A stretch of 64,000 nt of DNA from Kutzneria chonburiensis. Its GTDB lineage: Bacteria > Actinomycetota > Actinomycetes > Mycobacteriales > Pseudonocardiaceae. Location: the NCBI RefSeq assembly GCF_028622115.1, contig NZ_CP097263.1:9683501-9747500 (forward strand), in the 5' to 3' direction. A model generated the notes under the pieces. It was not told where the DNA came from. It did not search any database and worked only from the letters and a program-made list of their open reading frames with translations. Of this stretch, positions 24,871 to 33,928 are shown one piece after another; the stretch's first letter is position 1, and each line of letters begins with the position of its first letter. The translations under genes were made by a program, and so were the position numbers.

Positions 24871-25738
24871 AGGCCGAGGAATGGCCGGTCTGGGGCACCA
24901 CGGCCCGGGTTGTCGTCACGGAGCCGTCGACGCTGCCGGCCGCGCGGGTGCTGATCGAGTCGATGCTGTCCGAAATCGACCTGGCATGCAGCCGTTTCCG
25001 CCCGGACTCGGAGCTGATGGCGGCCGGTCGCAGCAGCGGTCCCGTGCAGGTCAGCCCGCTGCTGGCGACGCTGGTGGAGGTGGCGCTGCGGGCGGCCGAG
25101 GACAGCGACGGGGCGGTGGATCCGACCGTGGGCAACGCGTTGTGCGCCCTCGGCTACGACCGTGATCTGTCCATAGTGGACGTAGATGGTCTCGCTGTCA
25201 CCGTGAAGATTGCCGGTTGGCGCAGCGTCACGTTGTCCGGCAATACCTTGACGTTGCCGAAGGACACGGTGCTGGATCTCGGTGCGACGGCCAAGGCGTT
25301 CGCCGCCGACTGCTGCGCCCGGCTGGTGGCCGATGCGCTCGACACGGGCGTGCTGGTCAGCCTCGGCGGTGACATCGCCACCGCCGGACCTGCACCCCAC
25401 GGCTGGCAGGTGCTGGTGCAGGACCGTGACGACGACCCGTCCTGCGTGGTGACGATGCCGGCCGGCAAGGCGATCGCGACGTCCAGCACCCGCAGTCGCC
25501 AGTGGCGGCGCGGCGATCGCCTGCTGCACCACATCCTCGACCCCGAACCTGTCAACCAGCGCCACGAATGTGGCGCTGCGTCACGGTTGTCGCCGACAAC
25601 TGCACCGACGCCAACACGCTCACCACGGCCGCGCTGGTCAACGGCAATCAGGCGCTCACGATGCTCCGCGAGCACAACGTGCCGGCCCGGCTGGTCGCCG
25701 CCGACGGATCGGTCCGAACCCTGGGCGGCTGGCCGTGA
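24867..25738 (+). pseudogene. apbE: FAD:protein FMN transferase (ApbE), 1-nt frameshift
   Basis: ApbE attaches FMN covalently to Thr of exported flavoproteins. The first ~226 codons (WGTTARVVVTEPS…, …LDLGATAKAFAADCCARLV…LVSLGGDIATAGP) read in one frame to about 25545; the conserved continuation 'RMWRCVTVVADNCTDANTLTTAALVNG' lies in another frame and ends at 25738. Adding one C to the CCCC run near 25545-25550 restores DPRT-like sequence and a single 290-residue frame. The total length of 872 nt is one short of a multiple of three, which fits a single-base loss. Either a sequencing error or a recent mutation. Confidence 0.85.
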
Positions 25739-26240
25739 TCTGGTACATCGCCCGCGGCGCCGGCGTGATGGCGCTGGTCCTGCTCACGGTCTCGCTCACG
25801 CTGGGAATCGCCACCAGGCAAGGGAAACCCTGGCCGGGCTGCCGCGGTTCGCCATCGCCACCGTGCACCGCAACGCCAGCCTGATCGGGCTCGGCCTGGT
25901 CCTGGTGCACGTCCTGACCCTGCTGTTCGACTCCTACGCCGACCTCAACCCGATCGACCTGCTGGTCCCGTTCGTCGGCTCCTACCAGCCGTTCTGGCTC
26001 GGTCTCGGCACGCTGGCCTTCGACCTGCTGCTGATCGTGCTGGTCACCAGCCTGAACCGGGCCCGGCTCGGCCTGCGGACCTGGCGGGCCATCCACTGGG
26101 CCGCCTACGCGATCTGGCCGATCGCCCTCGCGCACGCCCTCGGCACCGGCACCGACGCCGCGCAGGTGTGGATGGGCGTGCTGGCCGTGGCCTGCACCAC
26201 CACCGTTGCCACCGCCGTGACCTGGAGGTTCGTCACATGA
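25735..26240 (+). pseudogene. Ferric-reductase-like transmembrane protein, 1-nt frameshift
   Basis: A heme-binding-type membrane protein with about five helices: 'IWYIARGAGVMALVLLTVSLTLGI' in the first frame, then from about 25830 'LAGLPRFAIATVHRNASLIGLGLVLVHVLTLLFDSY' and further helices in a second frame, including His residues (TVHRNAS, LVHVL, AIHWAAY, LAHAL) that could bind heme. The break is at GGGAAACCC near 25822-25832; one extra A restores the frame, and the 506-nt length is one short of a multiple of three. Its GTG start overlaps the apbE stop and its stop overlaps the next ATG, so the operon is otherwise intact. Confidence 0.82.
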
Positions 26241-27238
26241 GGCCCCTGCTCGACGCCGCCGCGCGGGACGAGGACGAGCACATCGCCCGCAACGGCCCGC
26301 TGCCCTGGCCGCGAACGCCCGGCGTGCTCATCGGGGCCCTGCAAGAAGCCGGGTTGACCGGTCGTGGCGGCGCGAACTTCCCGACCTGGCGCAAGCTGGC
26401 CCGCACCGCGGTCACCGACCGGCCGGTGGTCATCGCCAACGCCGCCGAGGGCGAACCGTTCAGCCGTAAGGACAAAGTGCTGCTCCAACAGTGCCGACAC
26501 CTTGTGCTGGACGGCCTGCAACTGACCGCGGAAGCCGTCGGCGCGAGCCGGGTCTACCTCTACGGTGCCGTTGTCCCGCAACGGAAATCCGACCGCTACC
26601 CGCTCACGTGCCTAGCCGCGCCAGATGCCTTCACCGCCGGCGAATCATCGGCTGTCATGGCCGCCGTCAACGGACGCACACCGTTGCCGACCGGCGAAAG
26701 CCGCGACGACATGCTGGTGCAGAACGTCGAGACGCTGGCCCGCATCGCGCAGATCGCCCGCTACGGCCCGAGGTGGTTCCGCCGACACGACACGTTCCTG
26801 GCCACCGTTTCCGGTGCGGTGCAACGACCCGGCGTTTACGAGGTCGAGAAGAACGTGGCCGTGCAACGGCTTCTGGACCTGGCCGGTGCGGGCGAGACGA
26901 GGGCCGTGCTGGTCGGCGGCTACCACGGCACCTGGCTGACGCCGCGAGACGTGATCACGGATCCGGGCGCCGGTGTGGCGATTGCCTTGTCGGCCAACGA
27001 AAGCGGGCTGGCCAAGACCACGGAGATCGTCAACTACCTGGCGTCGCAGAGCACCCGGCGGTGTGGGCCCTGCCGCTTCGGCCTGCCGGCGCTGGCCGAA
27101 GCGCTGGCCGCACGCCGTATGGACCAGGTCTACCGGCTCGTCGGGCTGGTCGACGGCCGCGGCGCCTGCCATCACCCGGACGGCACGGCCCGGCTCGTCA
27201 GAAGCGCGCTGACCGCATTCGCGGGGGAGTACCGATGA
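26237..27238 (+). CDS. NuoF/RnfC-like SLBB and 4Fe-4S domain protein
   Basis: A 333-residue flavo-iron-sulfur protein resembling the 51-kDa NADH dehydrogenase subunit. Visible parts: GRGGANFPTWRK (NADH/FMN-binding start), NAAEGEPFSRKDKVLL, an SLBB-like region (TVSGAVQRPGVYEVEKN), and a C-terminal iron-sulfur motif with Cys in RRCGPCRFGLPAL plus a later Cys (GACHH). It likely passes electrons from NAD(P)H to the neighbouring ferredoxin or the membrane heme protein. It starts at an ATGA overlap and ends at another 4-nt overlap with the ferredoxin gene. Confidence 0.82.
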   Translation: MRPLLDAAARDEDEHIARNGPLPWPRTPGVLIGALQEAGLTGRGGANFPTWRKLARTAVTDRPVVIANAAEGEPFSRKDKVLLQQCRHLVLDGLQLTAEAVGASRVYLYGAVVPQRKSDRYPLTCLAAPDAFTAGESSAVMAAVNGRTPLPTGESRDDMLVQNVETLARIAQIARYGPRWFRRHDTFLATVSGAVQRPGVYEVEKNVAVQRLLDLAGAGETRAVLVGGYHGTWLTPRDVITDPGAGVAIALSANESGLAKTTEIVNYLASQSTRRCGPCRFGLPALAEALAARRMDQVYRLVGLVDGRGACHHPDGTARLVRSALTAFAGEYR

Positions 27239-27504
27239 ATGAGCTGCACATCAACTGGATCGCCTGCGACGGCCGCGGATTGTGCGCGGAACTGCTGCCG
27301 GAATTGATCTCCACCGATCCCTGGGGCTATCCGCTGATCACCGATGCGACCGTCCCGGATCACCTCGAGGAACACGCGAGGCGGGCGGCACGGCTGTGCC
27401 CCCGCCTCGCGATCAGCCTGAAAGCCGTCAGTCCACCAGCACCGGCAGCTCGTCCACACCGTACACAATGGACACCTGCCGGTACGCCAGCTCCTCGGGG
27501 CTGA
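27235..27504 (+). CDS. Ferredoxin (3Fe-4S type, three Cys)
   Basis: 89 residues. Cys ligands are in WIACDGRGLC and RLCPRLAI, the pattern of small actinomycete [3Fe-4S]/[4Fe-4S] ferredoxins with one ligand missing. The core ends near residue 64; the last ~25 residues (Pro/Ala-rich) are antisense to the 3' end of the convergent P450 and may be a read-through extension. Could serve the NuoF-like protein or a P450. The 4-nt overlap with the upstream gene shows it belongs to the redox operon. Confidence 0.78.
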   Translation: MNELHINWIACDGRGLCAELLPELISTDPWGYPLITDATVPDHLEEHARRAARLCPRLAISLKAVSPPAPAARPHRTQWTPAGTPAPRG

Positions 27505-28723
27505 CCGCCAGCCGCAGCCTCGGGAATCGGCGCACCAGCGCCGGATAGGCGATGCGCAGCTCCATCTTGGCCAGCTCGGCCCCGATGCAGCGGTGGATGC
27601 CGTGCCCGAAGGCCAGGTGCGAGGACGAGGTCGGCCGGTCCGGGTCGAAGTCCTCCATGTTCGGGCCGAGCACGGCGTCCCGGTTGGCCCCGGACAGCGA
27701 GCAGATCACCACGTCGCCGGCCTTGATCTCCTGGCCGCCCAGCACCATGTCCTTGCGGGCGAAGCGCGGGAACGCCACCTGCACCACGGTCAGCAGCCGC
27801 AGCAGCTCCTCGACGAAGGCGTTGATCGACTCGTCGTCGGTGCGCAGCCGCTCGAACGCCGCCGGGTCCTGGAGCAGCACGATGGTGCCCAGGGCCAGCA
27901 TCGACGTGGTGGTCTCGAAACCGCCGGTCAGCAGGCCGTCGGCGATGCTGGCCAGCTCATCGTCGTCGATGGTGTCGCCGTGCTCCTTGATGATCTGGCC
28001 GAGCAGGTCGTCGCCCGGGTTCTTGCGCTGCTTGGCCACCACACCGCGCAGGTACACCAGCGACTCGGAGATCGCGCCGAGCGAGGCGCTGGCCCCGCCG
28101 AACAGGTCGAAGCGGGCCGCGCCGAGGCGCTGGAAGTCGTCGCGGTCCTCGTAGTCGACGCCGAGCAGCTCGCAGATGGTCAGGCACGGGATCGGCAGCG
28201 CGAAGGCCTGCATGAGGTCGACCGGGCCGTCCTCGGCCTCACGCTCGATGGTGTCCAGCGTGTCGGCCACGATGCGCTCGATGCGCGGCGTGAGCCGGCT
28301 CAGCCGGCGGATGGTGAATTCCGGCGTGAGCACCTTGCGCAGCTTTGTGTGCAGCGGCGGGTCGGAGAAACCGAGACCGCCCGGATTCTGCTCGGCGGTG
28401 ATGCCGAAACTGCCGGTGAGATTGGCGAAGTCGTTGCTGAAGTTGTCGGCCGAGCCGAGCACGGCTCGGGACTCCTCGTAGCCGGTGACCAGCCAGGCCC
28501 GGAAGCCAAGGGGCAGCTTGAGCCGGGTGACCGGCTCGGACTCGCGCTGCCGGCGCATGTCGTCGACCGGGTGGACACCCTCGCGCTCGAGCGGCATGAG
28601 GGCGGAATCGGGAATGAAGGGGATACGCGACAGATCGAATCCGTCCTGCCCTGTCCTCGCCATCTGCCTGCGCACGATCCACGACGTAATGCGTGAGGTA
28701 ATGCGCGAGCCGAGCTTCATCAT
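27428..28723 (-). CDS. Cytochrome P450
   Basis: A 431-residue P450. I-helix GLLTGGFETTTSM, ExxR as EELLR, heme loop FGHGIHRCIGAELAKME with the proximal Cys. The N-terminus (MMKLGSRITSRITSWIVRRQM) is basic and amphipathic. ATG 28723 is chosen because a -10 TATCTT (28730-28735) lies 6 nt upstream. The 3' end runs into the convergent ferredoxin gene (77-nt overlap), a possible redox partner by position. Substrate unknown. Confidence 0.9.
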   Translation of the reverse strand: MMKLGSRITSRITSWIVRRQMARTGQDGFDLSRIPFIPDSALMPLEREGVHPVDDMRRQRESEPVTRLKLPLGFRAWLVTGYEESRAVLGSADNFSNDFANLTGSFGITAEQNPGGLGFSDPPLHTKLRKVLTPEFTIRRLSRLTPRIERIVADTLDTIEREAEDGPVDLMQAFALPIPCLTICELLGVDYEDRDDFQRLGAARFDLFGGASASLGAISESLVYLRGVVAKQRKNPGDDLLGQIIKEHGDTIDDDELASIADGLLTGGFETTTSMLALGTIVLLQDPAAFERLRTDDESINAFVEELLRLLTVVQVAFPRFARKDMVLGGQEIKAGDVVICSLSGANRDAVLGPNMEDFDPDRPTSSSHLAFGHGIHRCIGAELAKMELRIAYPALVRRFPRLRLAVSPEELAYRQVSIVYGVDELPVLVD

Positions 28724-28729
28724 GAATTC

Positions 28730-28735
28730 AAGATA
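28730..28735 (-). promoter_or_regulatory. -10 element of the P450 gene
   Basis: TATCTT on the minus strand, 6 nt before ATG 28723; leaderless transcript likely. Confidence 0.5.
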
Positions 28736-29029
28736 CCAGTCGGCTCCTGAGGGTCGTCCCAGCATTCGGCCAACCGACACGAGGTGGTCACCCGGCCGTC
28801 ACGGCGGCCGGTGCCCGCGCGCGCTCTCGTGAGCGGTGCCGGGTCACTTGAAATCCGGGTAGTGCACGCTTCGGTTCACGCCTGGACCGTGTCGTTACCT
28901 GATCGCGTCCCGGTGGAAATTGTCGAGCACACCTCGGATCCACAGTGGATCTGCCGATCGGGTCAAGGGGCTTGAGCCGATCATGCTTCCCAACTAGCCT
29001 CTGCCCACTCGATCGGTCAAGGGGGTCGC

Positions 29030-29410
29030 ATGAGTGGGCAGGAGCCGGGAAATCGGCCGCCCTGGTACGTGTTCGTGTTGGCAGCGCTGGGAATCGTTCT
29101 CGTGCTGTCCGCGATCATCGGCTTCGGGCCGCGCACGTCCAGTGCGCCGCTGCGGACCTCGGAACCGGTCCCGCAGCCGTATCGCGGGCCGGATCCGGTC
29201 ACGTCGACGACGTTGCTGGGCGACGCCACCTCCGTGACGGTCACCACCACGACCAGCGCCGCCCCGGCGCGGGCCGTGGCTCCCGTCACGAAGCCGACGT
29301 CGACCACGACCACCGCGACCACCGTCACCACCACGTTTGTCCTTCCCCAACCGGGATATCCGACGTACTGCTGCAACGGCGGCGACTGGGGTGGCCATCA
29401 TCACCGGTGA
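29030..29410 (+). CDS. Small single-pass membrane protein with Thr-rich tail
   Basis: 126 residues: short hydrophilic start, one helix (VFVLAALGIVLVLSAIIGF), then an extracytoplasmic Pro/Thr-rich low-complexity region and a Cys-Cys pair near the C-terminus (TYCCNGGDW) ending in His. AAGGGGG precedes ATG 29030. No family recognised; it may be a cell-surface protein. Confidence 0.65.
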   Translation: MSGQEPGNRPPWYVFVLAALGIVLVLSAIIGFGPRTSSAPLRTSEPVPQPYRGPDPVTSTTLLGDATSVTVTTTTSAAPARAVAPVTKPTSTTTTATTVTTTFVLPQPGYPTYCCNGGDWGGHHHR

Positions 29411-29797
29411 CCGCGCCGCCGCCGATCCACGGATCGGCCGGGACCAAACGACTGCCGCGGAGAGGGGTCCGTGACGCCGCGGTGACGAGCTGCCGGCACG
29501 ATCCCTTGCTCATGTCGGGTGTCGGCCGGCGGTGACGCCGAATACCGTCGACACGGATGGCCGGTGGCGTGGCAAGCGCTTGCCGGCGCGGTGCTTCGGC
29601 TCATCTGTCCGAGTCGTCGGACCCGTCCCGGCTCGACCTTGCCACTGGAGTGGTGACCGTTTCGCGGCCGCGGTGATCCCCGTGAACGTGGAGCGATGCG
29701 TGTCGGTTTTGTGCGGTCGTGGCGCATAGTTCACGCTCCGTCGCGAATCGACTTCATAACGTCTGTCGTCGGAGGTCCGCTGTGGACCGAACGGAAG
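29411..29797. other. Gene-less stretch
   Basis: Nearly 390 nt between the small membrane protein and the M48 protease. Short open frames exist but none has a credible start, ribosome binding site or family similarity. The distal end carries the protease promoter. Nothing else seen. Confidence 0.5.
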
Positions 29798-29803
29798 TAC
29801 GCT
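29798..29803 (+). promoter_or_regulatory. -10 element of the M48 protease gene
   Basis: TACGCT, 6 nt before GTG 29810; supports this start and leaderless transcription. Confidence 0.45.
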
Positions 29804-29809
29804 GCGCAC

Positions 29810-30619
29810 GTGTCTTCGGTGGAGGGGCAGCCGGTTCCGGCTGACGAACAGGTGGTCGGCTCCGTGCTGCCCAGGGACCGAGACCTCGTCCGGTGGCTGG
29901 CGTCGGTCGGCGGCTGCTACCTCGCGGCCGCGCTGTTGCTGGTGCTGCTGGCCGGCGAGGACGCCTTGCGGGTGCTGGGATATGTCGTCGACGTGCCGAT
30001 GGCCGTGCTGGCCGCCGCCGTCCTGATCCGGGTGGCCCGGTTACGCCAGTTGCAGCGGCGGACCCGGCTGCGGCCGGCCCTGCTGGCGCCCCAGCTGGCG
30101 GCCGGGATAGCGCTTGCCGGGATCCCCGATGTGCGAGTCCGCGTCGGCTCCCGCGCGGTCGGCCGCTCCTACCGCGCCGGCCGGCACGGGGTGGTGCTGC
30201 TCAATGACGGCATGCTCGACCGCATCCCGCTGGCCACCACTTTTGTCGTCGCGCACGAGCTCGCGCACCTCGCCCGGCACGACACCCTGCGGCAGACCGT
30301 CGTCGCCGTGTACCTGCTCACCATCTCGGCGCTGTCACTGTGGGTGTTGCCCTGGCCGGCGGCCGCCGTGATCGCGTGCATCGCGCTCACACTCGCCGTG
30401 ACCTACACCTGGACGCGTGAACTCGACTGCGACCGGATCGCCTCCCGCTGCGCCGGGCAGCGCTCCGGCGTCGCCGCGATGGACGCCTTCACCAAGTGGC
30501 GTTCGCGCAACCCGCTGACGCGGCTGTGGGGCGCGTTCAGCCATCCGCCGTTGTCCTTGCGGCGCAACGCCGTGCTCGACCCCGAGCGGATGACCGGCTG
30601 GTTCGGCCCCAAGGACTGA
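29810..30619 (+). CDS. M48-family membrane metalloprotease (BlaR1/HtpX-like)
   Basis: A 269-residue integral membrane protease. Two helices near the N-terminus (LASVGGCYLAAALLLVLLAG, and the YVVDVPMAVLAAAVLIRVA region), then the zinc site VVAHELAHLARHD (HExxH) and a third ligand in TRELDCDRIAS, with two helices between. Proteins of this size often pair with a BlaI/MecI repressor, but none is present next to it, so it may be a stand-alone protease. GTG 29810 is chosen from the -10 placement. Confidence 0.85.
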   Translation: MSSVEGQPVPADEQVVGSVLPRDRDLVRWLASVGGCYLAAALLLVLLAGEDALRVLGYVVDVPMAVLAAAVLIRVARLRQLQRRTRLRPALLAPQLAAGIALAGIPDVRVRVGSRAVGRSYRAGRHGVVLLNDGMLDRIPLATTFVVAHELAHLARHDTLRQTVVAVYLLTISALSLWVLPWPAAAVIACIALTLAVTYTWTRELDCDRIASRCAGQRSGVAAMDAFTKWRSRNPLTRLWGAFSHPPLSLRRNAVLDPERMTGWFGPKD

Positions 30620-30724
30620 CCGATCTGCCCCATCGAGCCTGGCGGGGCCCGTGCGCCCCGGCGCAGTATCGAGACGCGGGCCGCCGTTGTTGTGGCGGGA
30701 GCAGCAACGGCGGCTCCTGATGGT

Positions 30725-30730
30725 CATACT
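30725..30730 (+). promoter_or_regulatory. -10 element of the saccharopine dehydrogenase-like gene
   Basis: CATACT, 6 nt before ATG 30737; the transcript is probably leaderless. Confidence 0.45.
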
Positions 30731-30736
30731 CGGTGC

Positions 30737-31771
30737 ATGTGGATGGTCTACGGCGCCAACGGCTACACCGGACGGCTCATCGCCCAGCTCGCCGGGCAGC
30801 GCGGCGAACGCCCCGTGCTGGCCGGGCGGTCGGCCGAGAAGCTCGAGCCGCTCGCCCGTGAGTTCGGGCTCGAGCACCGGGCCGTGCCCTTGGACGACCA
30901 GGACCGGCTGTGCGAGGCCCTCGGCGACGTCGATGCCGTCGTGCACTGCGCCGGGCCGTTCTCCGTGACCTCCGAGCCGATGGTCGACGCCTGCCTGGCC
31001 ACCGGCACCCACTACGTCGACATCACCGGCGAGATCGACGTTTTCGAGCGGATCTTCGCCCGTGACGGCGAGGCTCAGCGTGCCGGTGTCGTCCTGCTGC
31101 CCGGCGCCGGCTTCGACGTCGTGCCCACCGACGGCGTCGCCGCCCTGCTCGCGCGGGAGCTCCCCGACGCCGTCGAGCTCGAGTTGGCCTTCCTGGCCGG
31201 TGGCGGCATGAGTCCCGGCACCATGAAGACCACCGTCGAGGGCATCACCACCGGTGGCCGCGCCCGGGTCGACGGCTCCTTGGTCACCGTTCCCGTCGGG
31301 CACCGCAGCCGGGTCGCCGAGTTCGCCTCACGTCCCCGTCGCGTCGGCTCCGTGCCGTGGGGCGATCTCAGCACCGCCTTCCGCTCCACCGGCATTCCCA
31401 CCATCACCACCTACACCACGGTTCCCGAGTTCGCCGCCACCGCCCAGAGCCTGCTGGCCCCGATCCTCCGCAGCCCCGCCGCCCAGCAGTTCGCCCAGCG
31501 CCTCGCCGGCTTCATCCCCGGTCCCTCCGAGCGCACCCGCACCTCCAGCCGCTGCGAAGTCTGGGGCGCCGTCCGCAACGCCGCCGGCCGTCAGCTCTCC
31601 ATGACCCTCACCGGCCCCAACCCGTACCTCCTCACTGCCGACTCCGCCCTCCGCGCCGCGCTGAAGCTCGTCGCCGGTGAAGCCAAGCCCGGCGCCCACA
31701 CCCCTTCCACCGCCTTCGGCGCGGAGTTCGTGACAGAGTTGGACGGTGTCGAGCTCAGCCCCATCGGATAA
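30737..31771 (+). CDS. Saccharopine dehydrogenase-like NAD(P)-binding protein
   Basis: A 344-residue Rossmann enzyme of the saccharopine reductase-like group. The N-terminal GANGYTGRLIA is the dinucleotide loop (GxxGxxG), followed by VLAGRSAEKL; 'AVVHCAGPFSV' and 'THYVDITGE' are typical. The family is widespread in mycobacteria and related genera with ill-defined lipid or dehydrogenase roles. ATG 30737 or 30743 are both possible; the first fits the -10. It overlaps the following decayed gene by 26 nt. Confidence 0.83.
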   Translation: MWMVYGANGYTGRLIAQLAGQRGERPVLAGRSAEKLEPLAREFGLEHRAVPLDDQDRLCEALGDVDAVVHCAGPFSVTSEPMVDACLATGTHYVDITGEIDVFERIFARDGEAQRAGVVLLPGAGFDVVPTDGVAALLARELPDAVELELAFLAGGGMSPGTMKTTVEGITTGGRARVDGSLVTVPVGHRSRVAEFASRPRRVGSVPWGDLSTAFRSTGIPTITTYTTVPEFAATAQSLLAPILRSPAAQQFAQRLAGFIPGPSERTRTSSRCEVWGAVRNAAGRQLSMTLTGPNPYLLTADSALRAALKLVAGEAKPGAHTPSTAFGAEFVTELDGVELSPIG

Positions 31772-32814
31772 GCCCGGAACCGCCATTGCCGTGATCCGCG
31801 GTGGGGAGGTCATCCACCAGGAGTGCTCGGGCTTCGCGGACCTCGAGTGGCGGCAACCCGTCGCGGCGGACACCGTGTTCCCGGTGGCGTCGATCACCAA
31901 GTCGTTCACGGCATTGGTCGTGCAGCACTTGATCGATCTCGACACCACGATCGGCGAATATCTGCCGGACTATCCGGTGCCGGGCCGGGACGTGACGATC
32001 CGGCAGCTGCTCAACCACACCTCGGGCCTTCCCGAACAGATGCTGATCCCCGAGTTCGAAGAGCGGCGCTTCCTGTCCCACACCAGCGACGAGGCCCTGG
32101 CCTTCTTCACCGGCCTGCCCCTCAATTTCACGCCCGGCTCGCGATACGCGTACAGCAACACCGGGTATTGGCTGCTGGGCCTGATCATCGAGGCCGTCAC
32201 CGGCTCGCCCTACGGCGACGTCGTCGCCGAGCACGTGCTGCGGCCGGCGCCCTGCTCAGCACCCTCGACGACATGGTGCGGTACGACCGGTTTCTCAAGG
32301 GACACGAGTTCGACCTCGCCTCACGGTCCCCGGGGTCCTGACCTCGGGCCGAGCCACCAGGTACGGCTTTGGCTGGGTGCTCGGCGACTACCGGGGCGCC
32401 CGGTACGCGGCGCACTCCGGTGGCCTGGACGGGTTCTCCGACCTCTACGTCCGGTTCCCCGACGAGGACTTCAGCATCATCCTGCTCGGCAACCACAAGG
32501 GCCTTGCCATCTACCAGGTGGTGCTGGACCTGGCCGAGAAGTTCCTGGGTCGGCCGGCGCCGGTCGTGCCGCCGGCGGGGCCGATGCCACTCGAACTGGC
32601 CGGCGCCTACCGTGTCGACGACAGTGTCGCCGAGCTCACCGCCGAGGGCGACGGCCTCACGTTCACGTTCGGCCGCAAGGTTCGCCACCCGCTGCGTCGC
32701 CTGGACGAGACCACCCTCATCTGCGCGGACGACCCCGACGTCCGGCTACTTCTGCACGAGGACGGCGGCCTCACCGTCGACCAGCCGTTCTACACATTCA
32801 CCGGCTACCGCTGA
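31746..32814 (+). pseudogene. Serine beta-lactamase-fold hydrolase, disrupted
   Basis: Pieces of one class C beta-lactamase-like protein occur in three frames. Frame 1 (to about 32250) has the nucleophile motif ASITKSFTAL (SxxK), LNHTSGLPEQ and YSNTGYWLLG (YxN). Frame 2 (about 32240-32341) has 'AGALLSTLDDMVRYDRFL' and then a stop. Frame 3 (about 32315-32814) has 'RYGFGWVLGDYRG…HSGGLDGFS' to a normal C-terminus. The junction between LRP and AAGALLST lacks the 60-80 residues usual there, so an out-of-frame internal deletion plus a second shift have destroyed the gene. It starts inside the 3' end of the upstream gene. Confidence 0.8.
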
Positions 32815-32828
32815 CCCATCACAAGTGC

Positions 32829-32876
32829 GTGAAGGGGCTTTCCCGCACTCGGAGTGCGGGAAAGCCCCCTTCACGA
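32829..32876. repeat. Dispersed palindromic repeat, family B
   Basis: A near-perfect palindrome: CGTGAAGGGGCTTTCCCGC, central ACTCGGAGT, and the complement with one extra C. It lies between two converging gene ends (the beta-lactamase remnant and lipA) and could terminate both. Confidence 0.75.
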
Positions 32877-32884
32877 CGTGAGTT

Positions 32885-33892
32885 CTAGCGGGGTGCCAGC
32901 AGGGTGCTGGCTTCCTGGGCGGCGGAGCCGGCCTGGAGCAGGTGCTCCAGGTTGGCCGGCAGCTGCTCGCCGCGCTTGTGCACGGCGGTGGCGTACAGCC
33001 GGCCGGCACGGTAGGAGGAGCGGACCAGCGGCCCGGCCATCACGCCGGAGAAGCCGATCTTCTCGGCGTCGGCCGAGTGGGCCACGAACTCCTCGGGCTT
33101 GACCCAGCGCTCGATCGGGTGGTGGCGGACGCTGGGCCGCAGGTACTGGGTGATGGTGATGATCTCGCAGCCGGCCTCGTGCAGGTCGTGCAGCGCCTCG
33201 GTCACCTCCTCCGGCGTCTCGCCCATGCCCAGGATGAGGTTGGACTTGGTGACCAGCCCGGCCTCACGGGCCTTGGTGATCACCTCGAGGGACCGCTCGT
33301 AGCGGAACGCGGGCCGGATGCGCTTGAAGATGCGCGGCACGGTCTCGAGGTTGTGCGCGAGCACCTCGGGCCGGGACGAGAAGACCTCGGCCAGCTGGTC
33401 GGGCTCGGCGTTGAAGTCGGGGATCAGCAGCTCGACGCCGGTCCCGGGGTTCATGGCGTGGATCTGCCGCACGGTCTCGGCGTACAGCCAGGCCCCGCCG
33501 TCGGGCAGGTCGTCGCGGGCGACACCGGTCACCGTGGAGTAGCGCAGCCCCATCGCCTGCACGGACTCCGCCACCCGGCGCGGCTCCTCGCGGTCGAACT
33601 CGGCCGGCTTGCCGGTGTCGATCTGGCAGAAGTCGCAGCGCCGGGTGCACTGGTCGCCACCGATCAGGAAGGTGGCCTCCCGGTCTTCCCAGCACTCGTA
33701 GATGTTGGGACAGCCGGCTTCCTCGCACACGGTGTGCAGGCCCTCGCGGCGGACCAGCCCCTTGAGCTCCTGGTACTCGGGACCCATGCGGGCCCGGGTC
33801 TTGATCCAGGACGGCTTCTTCTCGATAGGGGTCTGGCTGTTGCGCACTTCGAGTCGCAGCAGCTTGCGGCCCTCGGGGACGACCTCTGTCAC
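32885..33892 (-). CDS. lipA: Lipoyl synthase
   Basis: A 335-residue radical SAM enzyme that inserts two sulfurs into octanoyl-lysine on E2-type lipoyl domains. The auxiliary cluster motif is [12 protein letters not shown] and the radical SAM motif CTRRCDFC; it ends with the conserved RSSYRAG. It acts after LipB (39413-40144) on the lipoyl domains of the E2 encoded at 41230-42993. GTG 33892 is 6 nt after a -10, so the mRNA is probably leaderless. Confidence 0.97.
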   Translation of the reverse strand: MTEVVPEGRKLLRLEVRNSQTPIEKKPSWIKTRARMGPEYQELKGLVRREGLHTVCEEAGCPNIYECWEDREATFLIGGDQCTRRCDFCQIDTGKPAEFDREEPRRVAESVQAMGLRYSTVTGVARDDLPDGGAWLYAETVRQIHAMNPGTGVELLIPDFNAEPDQLAEVFSSRPEVLAHNLETVPRIFKRIRPAFRYERSLEVITKAREAGLVTKSNLILGMGETPEEVTEALHDLHEAGCEIITITQYLRPSVRHHPIERWVKPEEFVAHSADAEKIGFSGVMAGPLVRSSYRAGRLYATAVHKRGEQLPANLEHLLQAGSAAQEASTLLAPR

Positions 33893-33898
33893 ACGCTC

Positions 33899-33904
33899 AC
33901 CTTA
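33899..33904 (-). promoter_or_regulatory. -10 element of lipA
   Basis: TAAGGT on the minus strand, 6 nt before GTG 33892. Confidence 0.5.
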
Positions 33905-33928
33905 CGCTTCGACCCCACGTGGCCGGGG

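Noticed and set aside
29532-29729. 65-codon frame before the M48 protease
   Set aside because: No ribosome binding site, odd composition and no similarity; treated as non-coding.
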